Below are positions 20,424 through 31,986 of a stretch of DNA of 64,000 bases, piece by piece. Location of the stretch: contig OX246747.1 of NCBI GenBank assembly GCA_945910005.1, forward strand, positions 2,278,254-2,342,253. The letters run 5' to 3'. Position 1 is the first letter of the stretch; the number at the start of each line of letters is the position of its first letter. Position numbers and translations under genes: made by a program. The DNA is from Isoperla grammatica (taxonomy: Eukaryota; Arthropoda; Insecta; Plecoptera; Perlodidae). Below the pieces are notes generated by a model, which was not told the DNA's origin, did not search any database, and saw only the letters and a list, made by a program, of their open reading frames with translations.

Positions 20424-23300
20424 ATCTCCTACATAATGACTGTATACACTGTACAGTGCTTGCACGCTCTCTCCAACATAATGACTGTATACACTGTACA
20501 GTGCTTGCATGCTCTCTCCTACATAATGACTGTATACACTGTACAGTGCTTGCATGCTCTCTCCTACATAATGACTGTATACACTGTACAGTGCTTGCAT
20601 GCTCTCTCCTACATAATGACTGTATACACTGAGCAGTGCTTGCATGCTCTCTCCTACATAATGACTGTATACACTGTACAGTGCTTGCATGCCCTCTCCT
20701 ACATAATGACTGTATACACTGTACAGTGCTTGCATGCCCTCTCCTACATAATGACTGTATACACTGTACAGTGCTTGCATGTTCTCTCCTACATAATGAC
20801 TGTATACACTGTACAATGCTTGCATGCTCTCTCCTACATAATGACTGTATACACTGTACAGTGCTTGCATGCTCTCTCCTACATTATGACTGTATACACT
20901 GTACAGTGCTTGCATGCTCCCTCCTAAATAATGACTGTATACACTGTACAGTGCTTGCATGCCCTCTCCTACATAATGACTGTATACACTGTACAGTGCT
21001 TGCATGTTCTCTCCTACATAATGACTGTATACACTGTACAGTGCTTGCACGCTCTCTCCTACATAATGACTGTATACAGTGTACAGTGCTTGCATGTTCT
21101 CTCCTACATAATGACTGTATACACTGTACAGTGCTTGCACGCTCTCTCCTACATAATGACTGTATACACTGTACAGTGCTTGCATGCCCTCTCCTACATA
21201 ATGACTGTATACACTGTACAGTGCTTGCATGTTCTCTCCTACATAATGACTGTATACACTGTACAATGCTTGCATGCTCTCTCCTACATAATGACTGTAT
21301 ACACTGTACAGTGCTTGCATGCTCTCTCCTACATTATGACTGTATACACTGTACAGTGCTTGCATGCTCCCTCCTAAATAATGACTGTATTCACTGTACA
21401 GTGCTTGCATGCTCTCTCCTACATGACTGTATACACTGTTCAGTGCTTGCATGCTCTAACCTACATTATGACTGTATACACTGTACAGTGCTTGCATGCT
21501 CTCTCCTACATAATGACTGTATACACTGTACAGTGCTTGCATGCTCTCTCCTACATAATGACTGTATACACTGTACAGTGCTTGCATGCTCTCTCCTACA
21601 TAATGACTGTATACACTGTACAGTGCTTGCATGCTCTCTCCTACATAATGACTGTATACACTGTACAGTGCTTGCATGCCCTCTCCTACATAATGACTGT
21701 ATACACTGTACAGTGCTTGCATGTTCTCTCCTACATAATGACTGTATACACTGTACAATGCTTGCATGCTCTCTCCTACATAATGACTGTATACACTGTA
21801 CAGTGCTTGCATGCTCTCTCCTACATTATGACTGTATACACTGTACAGTGCTTGCATGCTCCCTCCTAAATAATGACTGTATACACTGTACAGTGCTTGC
21901 ATGCCCTCTCCTACATAATGACTGTATACACTGTACAGTGCTTGCATGTTCTCTCCTACATAATGACTGTATACACTGTACAGTGCTTGCACGCTCTCTC
22001 CTACATAATGACTGTATACACTGTACAGTGCTTGCATGTTCTCTCCTACATAATGACTGTATACACTGTACAGTGCTTGCACGCTCTCTCCTACATAATG
22101 ACTGTATACACTGTACAGTGCTTGCATGCCCTCTCCTACATAATGACTGTATACACTGTACAGTGCTTGCATGTTCTCTCCTACATAATGACTGTATACA
22201 CTGTACAATGCTTGCATGCTCTCTCCTACATAATGACTGTATACACTGTACAGTGCTTGCATGCTCTCTCCTACATTATGACTGTATACACTGTACAGTG
22301 CTTGCATGCTCCCTCCTAAATAATGACTGTATTCACTGTACAGTGCTTGCATGCTCTCTCCTACATGACTGTATACACTGTTTAGTGCTTGCATGCTCTA
22401 TCCTACATTATGACTGTATACACTGTACAGTGCTTGCATGCTCTCTCCTACATAATGACTGTATACACTGTACAGTGCTTGCATGCTCTCTCCTACATAA
22501 TGACTGTATACACTGTACAGTGCTTGCATGCTCTCTCCTACATAATGACTGTATACACTGTACAGTGCTTGCATGCTCTCTCCTACATAATGACTGTATA
22601 CACTGTACAGTGCTTGCATGCTCTCTCCTACATAATGACTGTATACACTGTACAGTGCTTGCATGCTCTCTCCTACATAATGACTGTATACACTGTACAG
22701 TGCTCGCATGCTCTCTCCTACATAATGACTGTATACACTGTACAGTGCTTGCATGCTCCCTCCTACATAAGGACTGTATACACTGAGCAGTGCTTGCATG
22801 CTCTCTCCTACATAATGACTGTATACACTGAGCAGTGCTTGCATGCTCTCTCCTACATAATGACTTTATACACTGAGCAGTGCTTGCATGCTCTCTCCTA
22901 CATAATGACTGTATACACTGTACAGTGCTTGCATGCTCTCTCCTACATAATGACTGTATACACTGTACAGTGCTTGCATGCTCTCTCCTACATAATGACT
23001 GTATACACTGTACAGTGCTTGCATGCTCACTCCTGCATACAGACTGTATACACTATACAGTGCTTGCATGCTCTCTCCTACATAATGACTGTATACACTG
23101 TTCGGTGCTTGCATGCTCTCTCCTACATAATGACTGTATACACTGTACAGTGCTTGCATGCTCTCTCCTACATAATGACTGTATACACTGTACAGTGCTT
23201 GCATGCTCTCTCCTACATAATGACTGTATACACTGTACAGTGCTTGCATGCTCTCTCCTACATAATGACTGTATACACTGTACAGTGCTTGCATGATCTA
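20424..23300. repeat. 45-bp satellite array 4 (~64 monomers), with 942-bp higher-order repeat
   Basis: The longest array. A diagnostic variant (GTATTCAC followed by a 42-bp monomer) at 21387 recurs at 22329, 942 bp away. That equals twenty 45-bp monomers plus one 42-bp monomer, so a block of about 21 monomers was duplicated in tandem. Confidence 0.95.
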
Positions 23301-23695
23301 CCCTACATAAGAACTGTATACACTTGTATACACACACTTGTATACACACAATTAATCATCAATTTATTTAATTTATAAATAAAATAAAATATTAAATGAT
23401 AAATAATTCTATTAATAAATTAACTACTGGAAATGCGGCTACGTCAGTGAATTCATTCGTTGGAATACAATTTAATAATAACGCTGGTAACTCGTTTACC
23501 TTCATCATCACGGGAATGTTGACGCAATATATCACTGAATAGGCCAATCCAGGCTTGAATGCTGATTTCTTCTGAAACAACAAGTTGAATAAAAAATGGT
23601 GATAAAAAACAAAATAACAAAACACATTATTTTTTAGGTTTAATACCCCTTAATTGCTTAGAAATGAATGTTCAGAAAAGAAATACAATTTTAAG
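23301..23695 (-). repeat. Spacer unit 4, truncated
   Basis: Follows the common spacer to 23693 and then breaks off. A second, AT-rich scrap of spacer start follows at 23705-23790. Confidence 0.85.
23500..23571 (-). other. 72-nt exon-like module, copy 4
   Basis: Identical to copies 1 and 3. On the minus strand it is the first module encountered. Confidence 0.5.
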
Positions 23696-23882
23696 TTAAC
23701 GATTGATTAATTAATCATCAATTTATTTAATTTATAAATAAAATAAAATATTAAATAATAAATAATTCTATTATTAAATTAACTACTAAATAAAATAATA
23801 AATTTCTTTATTAACATATCGATTTATTATGAAGAAATGGTGTTGTCAAAAAAAATTTGATTGGGAATTTGTTTACATATAC

Positions 23883-23960
23883 GTGTCATCGCCATTGGCG
23901 GCTCGGGTAGCGGCGGCGGCGAGGGGGTTAACACTACCGTCGTCGTTGGCTCTACAACGC
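23883..23960 (-). other. Possible upstream exon (proline-rich)
   Basis: Minus strand: a candidate acceptor (CTCGTTGTTTGTAG) precedes a GC-rich 78-nt stretch. In the 1-1 phase used by the 72-nt modules it encodes PTTTVVLTPSPPPLPEPP, and a GTATAT donor could follow. The base composition is strikingly unlike the surroundings. Exon status is a guess based on phase agreement. Confidence 0.25.
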
Positions 23961-24042
23961 CTACAAACAACGAGATAAGCGTTATTGTACAAGTGAAATT
24001 CCAAATTCATTAATATAATTATAATAATATCATTAAATTTGT

Positions 24043-24426
24043 AACCTGCCCAGGGACTGCCACCTTGTCGTGGTGGGCAGGTTTGCGTGCTTTGTTGATC
24101 CCGAGAGCTATGCCGGCGGAAGCGTATGCTTCTGGTAGGGCCACCCAAGCCGGACTGGTCGAGGAGGAGAAGTCAGACGAAGTGCAGTCCACGCCCCAAT
24201 CCCCTTTCCCCCCCCACTGTCCCATTGAATATTTCTCCTCCCACTTGGCCCTGCCCTCCCTTGCTGGACTCCCGTATGACGACTCACGCAACGTACAATG
24301 GATCTGATTCGGATGTGGCTTTATTCTTCATTATCATCTTTCTCATCTTCATTATCACCCGCTCATCGTCTCGATTAGCCATCGTTGCATAAATATGAGA
24401 CGTTAAGCCCCATAAATCAATCAATC
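24043..24426 (+). mobile_element. SINE-like retroposon, full length (384 bp)
   Basis: Flanked by an 11-bp duplication, ATTAAATTTGT, at 24032-24042 and 24427-24437. It begins at CCTGCCCAGGGACTGC (after AA) and ends in the AATC tail. It inserted next to a BEL integrase remnant. No pol III A or B box is evident, so it may be an internally deleted LINE rather than a tRNA-type SINE. Confidence 0.9.
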
Positions 24427-24436
24427 ATTAAATTTG

Positions 24437-24775
24437 TTAACCCCATCTCCCAAACTTCGGCGGTCTTTGGGAAGCCGGGGTGAAGTCCGCTAAGCTCCTT
24501 CTTCATCGTTTAATCTCGGATACTCCTCATACCTTTGAAGAGTATGCCACTTTGTTCGCTCAAATTTAAGCTGTGCTTAACAGCCGTCCCTTGTGTGCCA
24601 CCTCGTTTGAGCCCTCCGAGGGCCCAGGCTATCTTAGCCCGGGCCACATTCTCATTGGCACTGCACTCTAAGCGCGTCCCGAACACTCTTTGCCTGACAA
24701 CGTGTCGCACCTGTCTCGCTGGCACCGGGTTCGTCAAGTGCACCACGCTTTTTGGACTCGTTTTGTACAGTAGGT
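24437..24775 (+). pseudogene. BEL/Pao integrase C-terminal remnant
   Basis: The plus strand encodes FGGLWEAGVKSAK, then NSRPLC, then YLSPGHILIGTAL and SHLSRWHRV. These are the end of the integrase core and the following domain of BEL/Pao pol. Frame breaks and an in-frame stop are present. It is a different element from the minus-strand BEL copy that starts at 25431, as shown by the opposite orientation and diverged sequence. Confidence 0.75.
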
Positions 24776-25430
24776 GGGTGCGTCCTATGCCTACTTGATA
24801 TTTTCGCCGGTTCGGGTTTGCCGAACTTTCTTCTTCTTGAAAAAAGGGGGGGGGGGTGCACAGTGGCTACAAAATAATGAGTTACCAATAACCAAAAACA
24901 AAACGAGTAATAATAGGCAACACGCGTACGATTTTTTTTTGTTAAACCAAACACTTAGTTTAATAGTATCAGATACAAACAGTATATTAATGCAAGTCAC
25001 AAGTAAAAAATAAATTTTTAAATAGGTTTAATGAGGTCGCATTTATTGAAGTTTTAACTCGGGGATCTGAAACGCGTACAGATGGTTGTGACGCAATGGT
25101 TCTGTAGACGTGGCGTAACAGACCAATCGCTGAGGCGGTGAGCGTACACAGTACAAAACCATGACGTCAAATCCACTCTACATGGCGGCGGCTCGTTTTT
25201 CGCGCCCTTTTATTTATCGTTACTAAACCAATTATTTTGAGGCATAGACTGATCCGTTTTTCAAAATTCAAAGACACAAAATTATTAAATGAGAGACAAG
25301 GTATTTAAAAATCGATTAAAATTTTCATACGCGTGTTCCCTATTACGTTGGGGCCGAATCCACTATTATAGGGATAGGGAACAAGGGGCCGTACCCATAG
25401 GGAGGGGAGACAAGAAATATATGGGTACTC
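24776..25430. other. Spacer, nothing recognised
   Basis: Includes a G-run at 24845-24856. No supported gene. Confidence 0.35.
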
Positions 25431-25679
25431 ACGTATATCTGTATGCGATGTTCTGTTGTTGATAGTTGACAGGCAAGTGTCTCCTCCCTCGTCGTCACGG
25501 TAAGCAGTCCACGCTGATAGTATCACGTGACTGCGCATATAGGGATGCGCAATTCTTTCGAGACACTATTACGTATACTGGGTAAATGAAGGGGAGGGAG
25601 GGGGGTGAATCAAGAGTAATAATGGGAAGTGGATTAAATATATATTAACCTGAATAAATGCAAACACCTAAACCGAACA
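25431..25679 (-). repeat. LTR-like direct repeat, copy A (3' side of BEL element)
   Basis: About 249 bp, nearly identical to 29944-30194 and in the same orientation. On the minus strand it begins TGTTCGG directly after a purine-rich tract (GGTGGGCGGCA), as 3' LTRs of BEL elements do. At its other end, identity to copy B stops within a few bases of GTGAGT, a perfect splice-donor consensus. Confidence 0.7.
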
Positions 25680-28600
25680 TGCCGCCCACCAAGATTTAGG
25701 TGACGAAATCTTAAAAGTAGAAAAAATAAATAAAAGGGGTGGGGGGCGAAAAAATAAACAAAACTGCTCTTCTTGAATTCTTGAATAAGTAACTATTGCG
25801 AAGGGGGAAACGGCACCAATTTGTGCACTGGGCGTCTGAAAGACCCCTTCTTAGTGTCAACGGTGGCCACTCGTATAATGTTGTCCTTCCCGGGATACAC
25901 GGCTGCAATACGTCCCATCAACCATTGAGCGGGGGGACATCGCTCCTCATATATTAGGGCAAGGTCGCCGGGTGCGTATGATTTGTTGGGTACAATCCAT
26001 TTCGACCGACTTTGTAGGATTGTGAGATACTCATGCGACCATCGTTTCCAGAAATGTTGGGTAATTTTTTGAGTGAGCTTCCATCGGGTGAGACGATTGG
26101 TGGGTCTTTCGGTGAAGTCTTCTTCCGGGACCTGGAGAAGTCGATACCCTATTAAGAAGTGCCCGGTGGTGAGAGGGTCGTTTTCCTGGGGATCGGCTGA
26201 CAGTGGACACAGGGGTCGAGAGTTAAGGATACCTTCGATCCTGATTAGGATGGTAGTGAATTCTTCATAGGTCAAAGTTTGCTCCTTTACTAGTCTCCGC
26301 AAGTGGTGTTTGGTAGACTTTATCCCAGCCTCCTATAGTCCGCCAAAATGTGGAGCGGAAGGGGGGTTAAAATGCCAAGTGATTCCATCTGGGGCCAGTA
26401 GTGCAGAGATAGTATCTTGGTTATTGGAACTCTTAAGAAACTGGCAAACTTCTCTGAGATGGCGATCAGCACCAATAAAATTGGTTGCATTGTCGGAGAA
26501 CAGCTCGAGACAGAGTCCTCTACGGGAAACGAATCGTTGAAGGGCGGCGAGAAACGCTTCAGTAGATAAGTGTGACACCACTTCTAAATGCACCGCCTTA
26601 GTGGCCATGCAGCAAAAGAGACAAAAATACGCCGTTGATGTTGGTGCCCTTCTTCTCAAACTTTCGCGAAGGATTATAGGACCTCCAAAGTCGATCCTAC
26701 AACGAAGAAACGGGCGAGAAGGGGTGATTCGCACATGAGGGAGGTCACCCATCTTTGGCGGAATTGGCTTTATTCGGAGTTTAAAGCAAGGCACACAACG
26801 AAAAATACGAGACCTTATAAAACTCCGGGCAGCAGGAATCCAGTATTGCCTTTCCAGGAGAGACGGAGAGACTGTAGTGTCCGAGGGCCAACATGTAGGT
26901 AACTTTTATGCAAGTAATCCACGATGAGTTCTGACAGGTGACTCTTCTTAGGGAGTAAGATTGGATGTTTCCTGTCATAAGGGAGAGTAGAATGGCGAAT
27001 GCGGCCACCTACTCTACACAGTCTGTCTTTATCAAGGAATAGCTAGTGCTAGGCAGTTCAAAGAGCTAGATATAGGGGAAGATTTAGACAGTTATTGCAG
27101 CTCTGTCGTAAAATAGTATTGTTGAGTTAGTTTGATGCACAGCCGCAGATCGGTCTTCATCTCCGTAGCGGTAATGGGTCCTGTGGTTCGCTCCGACTTC
27201 CCCTGTGAGTTATGGACGAACCGAAGGATGTACGCTGTGGCACGTTGGAGAGAGAGGAGCGCGGAGAACCTTTCAATCCAATCAATGAATAAACGAGAAG
27301 GAGTTGTGGTAACAAGAGTCGTCTGTGCAGTTTTCATTTCTGGAAGTTCGTCTTCCTGGTGGAGGCATTGATGTGTGAAGTTGCATTGATCCATGGGCGT
27401 TCTAAGAAATGGGGGGTTTTTCCACCAGAGGGGATGGTTTTGTAGGTAGAAGACATCGATTCCACGCGAAGCGCAATCCGCCGGATTTTGTTCCGAGGGA
27501 ATGTGGTGCCAGTTTGTAGCAGACGTTGTCTCGAGGATTTCTGTCACTCGATTGGCTACATAAACCTTCAACAGATGAGGAGGAATGTGCAGCCAGGCAT
27601 GTACAATTGAAGAGTCTGTATAAAGGACTATTTCTGTGATAGCGAGTGACGTGATGAACGTATGAAGTGACTTCACTACACGAGCCAATAGGACCGCACC
27701 ACACAACTCCAGCTTGGGAATGGTGAGGGTTTTGATAAATGCTACCTTAGTTTTAGCCTTTATGAGGAAAACATCAATCATTTCCGAGGGATCTGTTGTC
27801 CGGAGGTAGGTAACTGCACTAAAGCCGCGCTCGGAGGCATCACTGAATCCAATTATTTGATTTTGTGTTTGAGCGGATCCCTTTATAAAACGGGGGATCT
27901 GAAGCCGTCTTAAGAGGGGGAGCTGCGTGACAAATCTTTCCCACTTTTTTCCTAGATGTTGCATAAATATGAGACGTTAAGCCCCATTAATCAATCAATC
28001 ATCATGTGTGGGAAGCGAGTCATTCCACTGCAAACCTTCTAACCAGAGATCCTGGAAAAACCTCTTGGACCAGAATACTACTGGCGCCACCCACCCTAGC
28101 GGATCAAAAATGCGTGCTGTTGTGGATAATACCGCTCGTTTCGTGAATACGGTGGGGATTTCAGTTACGTAATAGCGAAATGAATCTGATGAAGGGTCCC
28201 ACTGAAGGCCTAGAATCTTCATAGAAGGATTTTCACTGTCGTCTAGGGACAACAAAGATTCTCGGTCTATCTCGGGAACTCGCTCCAATACCTGAAGGGA
28301 ATTACTTGCCCACTTTTGCAATGCGAATTCTCCAGCTTGGAGTAATTGGGTGAGTTGGGTTTGAAGCTCGAGTGCCTCCGCCATAGAGTTAGCATCGCTG
28401 ACTATGTTGTCCACGTAGGTTTCTGCCTGCAGTACCTGCGCGGCCTGTGGAAAGCGAGCACCTTCATCTATTGCCAATTGGTGCAGGACGCGAATGGCTA
28501 AGAAGGGGGCTGATGAGATTCCATAGGTGACTGTATTCAGTTCATACTCCTCGACTGGCTCGTTGGGGGATGGCCGCCAGAGAATATGTTGGTATTTCCT

Positions 28601-29400
28601 GTGGTCGGGATGCAATAAAATCTGTCGATACATTTTGCAGATATCAGCAGTAAGGGCCACAGGGTGTTGACGAAAATTTGTAACTATATCCGCGATATCT
28701 AATTGCAGTTTCGGTCCAACATATAGTTGTTGATTGAGCGAGCCTTGTGGAGCAATCGAAAATGAGGCGTCAAATACGACTCTGAGCTTGGTCGAGGCAC
28801 TCGTAGGGCTGAGCACACAATGGTGGGGAATTAGGTAAGTGCCTGGTTTCGTAGCGAGTTGCATGTGTCCAAGGTCAATATATGTTTGCATGAAGTGGAT
28901 GTAGTCGCGTTGAATGCTAGATTGTTTGGCTAATCTACGCTCTACACTTTGAAGTCGCGCCAACACGGCTTGGTTAAAGTTTCCTTTGAATAGGGGTTCC
29001 GCTTCTCGAAATGGTAGAGAGACAACAAAGCGGCCGCTACTAGAGCGGTAATGAGTGCGTACGAAATGAGACTCGGCTAAGACGTCTTCGGGGTTTTTCA
29101 GAGTGGGTATTAAAGTTTCTTTAACCTCCCAGAATCTTTTAACGAGACTCTCCAACGAATTAGAGTAACTGAGAAGTGACGTTGATTGGGTTTGGATGGA
29201 GCTAACTTTCGCTTTGCCTATAATGATCCATCCAAAAATGGTTTTCATGGCAGTGGGTTCACCCGGGGTTTATTTGACTTGGCCATTTACAAGAATAAAT
29301 GGATACAAGTCGGCCCCGAGTAACATGTCAATGGGCCCAGGTTTATCAAACTGGGGAGTCCCCGGCCCGCCGGTGACCGCACGAATTCTGCCTAGCCATA
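25680..29400 (-). mobile_element. BEL/Pao LTR retrotransposon pol region, broken
   Basis: In minus order I see the end of an aspartic protease (LLGADLYPFIL near 29300), reverse transcriptase (29248-27995, with VVFDASF, LTADICKMYRQI and ETYVDNIV), an RNase-H-like region (27964-27092, with IIGFSDASE and LYTDSSIVHAW), the integrase core (26794-26333) and the integrase C-terminal domain (26302-25793, with EGILNSRPL). The catalytic YVDD box is YVDN here. The pol frame is split at 27960-28003 by a 44-bp retroposon tail and again near 27000-26794. Gag and most of the protease are absent. Upstream of pol there is F-box/LRR coding sequence instead. Confidence 0.9.
27960..28003 (+). mobile_element. 44-bp tail-only retroposon insertion
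   Basis: Only the terminal tail of the SINE-like family (ATGAGACGTTAAGCCCC then AATC repeats), flanked by ATGT at 27956-27959 and 28004-28007. It interrupts the BEL reverse transcriptase/RNase H frame. Confidence 0.85.
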
Positions 29401-29404
29401 GGGT

Positions 29405-30011
29405 GTGACGTTAGGGCACACGGAAAACTCCACATTACGAAGGCTGGTCATCATACCGAAATCAGTCTCATGATTAAAAGAGTATCCGTAGTACTGCTGA
29501 TCAAACAGATCACTAACGCATAAGTGTTCCAGCTGTTTGCAATACACCGCGAGGCTCCACAGCGGCGACGAGTCTACCTCACGGGTGTAGTTGAATGTCA
29601 CCTTTTGGAGCAATGGAAGTTTAGGCCAAAACAGCGGCGTATTGTTATTGCCTCCATCATAAAACATTTCCGTAGAACTTCGCGCATTACTGTCAAGGAA
29701 AGATTCCTGCGATCCAATGTTCCGCGACAGTTTACGAGGACCAGTTCCCTCAAATGTGGGGTGAAGGTACATACAGCTTCCAAAATCACATTACTCTCAT
29801 GATTCGACTTCAGCGTTAAGGAGCGTAGCCAACTTGCTCGTCTCAGCGTATCCAATACAATACTTGTGTCAATGCCGAGTTTTGTGAATTTTACACGTAC
29901 GTTGAGAGTATGGTCCTTTCTGATATCCCTCCACAGCCGACAAACGTATATCTGTAAGCGATGTTCTGTTGTTGATAGTTGACAGGCAAGTGTGTCCTCC
30001 CTCGTCGTCAC
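29405..30011 (-). pseudogene. F-box/LRR-like coding sequence joined to BEL element
   Basis: The minus strand encodes LSTTEHRLQIYVCRLWRDI, which fits the second half of an F-box motif. Leucine-rich-repeat-like segments follow: LRSLTLKSNHES, HLRELVLVNCRG, LPLLQKVTFNYT and YCKQLEHLCVSDLF. One frameshift occurs near 29600-29650. F-box proteins of this type are substrate receptors of SCF ubiquitin ligases. The frame starts inside the LTR-like copy B and runs out of it without a break, then stops at about 29405, where BEL protease sequence begins. No intron is visible. It may be a captured host cDNA fragment, or a duplicated host exon. Confidence 0.6.
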
Positions 30012-30194
30012 GGTAAGCAGTCCACGCTGATAGTATCACGTGACTGCGCATATAGGGATGCGCAATCCTCTCGAAACACTATTACGTATACTGGGTAAAT
30101 GAAGGGGTGGGAGGGGGGTGAATCAAGAGTAATAATGGGAAGTGGATTAAATATATATATTAACCTAAATAAATACTAACACCTAAACCGAACA
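29944..30194 (-). repeat. LTR-like direct repeat, copy B (5' side of BEL element)
   Basis: Near-identical to 25431-25679. On the minus strand it starts TGTTCGG, immediately after hAT coding sequence. No primer-binding site follows it. The F-box frame continues directly instead. No target duplication matches across the two outer flanks. Confidence 0.7.
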
Positions 30195-31986
30195 ATTGGG
30201 AACGGCGGTTATGAGTGTCTGTATTTTTTCCCATTCACCATTTTGTTGTTCTGCAGGATCAAGTACTGATATCGATTTCAGAACTTTGTCTTCTAAAGGC
30301 AACAAACGGTAAAGTTCATTAGTTCCCTTTTCGAAGAATTTTCTTACGCTGATGTAGAAGTTGCATTTCTCATCTCATCAGACGAAGTGCAGTTCACACC
30401 CCAATCCCCTTTCCCCCCCACTGTCCCATTGAATATTTCTCCTCCCACTTGGCCCTGCCCTCCCTTGCTGGACTCCCGTATGACGACTCACGCGACGTAC
30501 AATGGATCTGATTCGGATGTGGCTTTATTCTTCATTATCATCTTTCTCATCTTCATTATCACCCGCTCATCGTCTCGATTAGCCATCGTTGCATAAATAT
30601 GAGACGTTAAGCCCCAATAATCAATCAATCTTTATTACCGATGGAAAGGGAACCATCTTCAAGTTGGATATTGCGAGTGGGATTTATTTCAGTTATATCA
30701 GTTTTTTGAATGATATCAAAGTTGATGAAACTTGAAATGAAACGACGAAGTAATGAGCGAGTTTCACTGCAAAATTTGTGGACATATGTCTTCTCATGGT
30801 GGAACAAAGTATTAAACTGGGTAAATCTGGGCAAAATGGCCTGTAAAAACAAGAAATATAACTTGGCTGCATCAGAATGCAGTGTATTTTTCATACGCAC
30901 AACTGCCTCCAGCTTACTCTCCTTATTGTCTAATTTGGTATCAAAGTATTCGGTAAGAGCAGGCCATTGCTCTAACAACCTCTCAACACACTGAAGCAAG
31001 GAAAGCCACCTGGTAGTACTAGGTCTCAAAATCTTATGTTGAGCCACTTCCAACAACTCTTGAGTTAACTTGTATTCATCCTGACGTTTACCAGACATTT
31101 AAAAAAAACAATAAACATCCCTAGCCAACTGTTCACAAACATCTGGGAGCTCGGCACATGCGTGAGATGCAGCAAGGTGGGATACGTGACAAGTACAGTG
31201 CACGAACCATATGTCAGTCTGCGCTGCTCTAACACGAGAGAGCACAGAGTTAAATTCTCCTACCATCGCTTTAGCCCCATCAGACGACATACTCAAACAA
31301 AATTTCCAGTCAATACCATCTTCTTTGAATATGTTATCAACAACGTTGAACAGGTTTTCTCCGGTTGCCCTGCCTTCGATCTCCACAATTTTGTAAAATT
31401 GTGTTTCGACCCTATCTGTTGCCGACAAGAACACGCGTACCATTATGACCATTTGCCTGGTTACTGTAATGTCTGTTGATTCGTCGATCATTAGTGTGAA
31501 GAATGATTTTTTCATAACATCCACAATGTTTTCTATGGCAGACTCGCCTAAGGCCTGTTTTATGATTTGGCTGGTTTTCGTGCGGGAGCACCGGAAATTT
31601 GCCGCGATCGTGCTATCTGGAAACATTGTTGACGCCAACTTTGTGAAATTGTCACTTAACACTATTGGTAGATTATTCTCCGCAATGAAGTTCGACCATC
31701 TTAGTTCTGCATCAACGACGCCATTATCTTCTTTGATAAAGTGATCAGTCATCGAAGTACTGCCCAGGACCGACTTTTCCTTACGTAAGTGGCTTGCAGT
31801 GGCTGCATGGCGTTCGAGGTCCTTCTTCCCCCCGGTACTAATCGCGAGATCTAAATCACAATACTTGCAGAACGCCGAAGTGTCTGATTTTCCTTTTTTG
31901 CAGCCATTTTAAAGCTGACTCCCACTCAGATTTATACCGTTGAACATATTTAGATCTGTTCGGCGACAATTTACGTCTCTTCTCCA
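30195..31986 (-). pseudogene. hAT/BED-type transposase remnant (split)
   Basis: A start at 31986 (MEKRRKLSPNRSK) is followed by a BED-like zinc finger (FCKYCDLDL, then KKDLERHAATASHL). The hAT core comes next: FFTLMIDESTDI, a catalytic Asp block, near 31500, and SMSSDGAKAMVG and WFVHCTCHVSHLAA further on. The C-terminal part (STTRWLSLLQCVERLL) lies at 31098-30632 and continues past a SINE insertion to 30195, where the BEL LTR-like repeat truncates it. There are frameshifts at about 31905 and 31100. The usual C-terminal dimerisation block is not present. It is non-functional. Confidence 0.8.
30377..30632 (+). mobile_element. SINE-like retroposon, 5'-truncated
   Basis: Inserted in the hAT remnant, with ATCT on both sides as a probable short target duplication. 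It runs from CAGACGAAGTGCAG to the AATC tail. Confidence 0.85.

Noticed and set aside
16259..23300. CRISPR-like array
   Set aside because: The units are contiguous tandem copies without unique spacers of regular length, and the genome is eukaryotic.
16212..23378. Very long open reading frames (up to 716 residues) on both strands across the satellite arrays, with 15-residue repeats
   Set aside because: The monomer lengths 45 and 42 are divisible by 3, so any frame without a stop in one monomer stays open throughout. Frames exist on both strands at once, which marks them as by-products.
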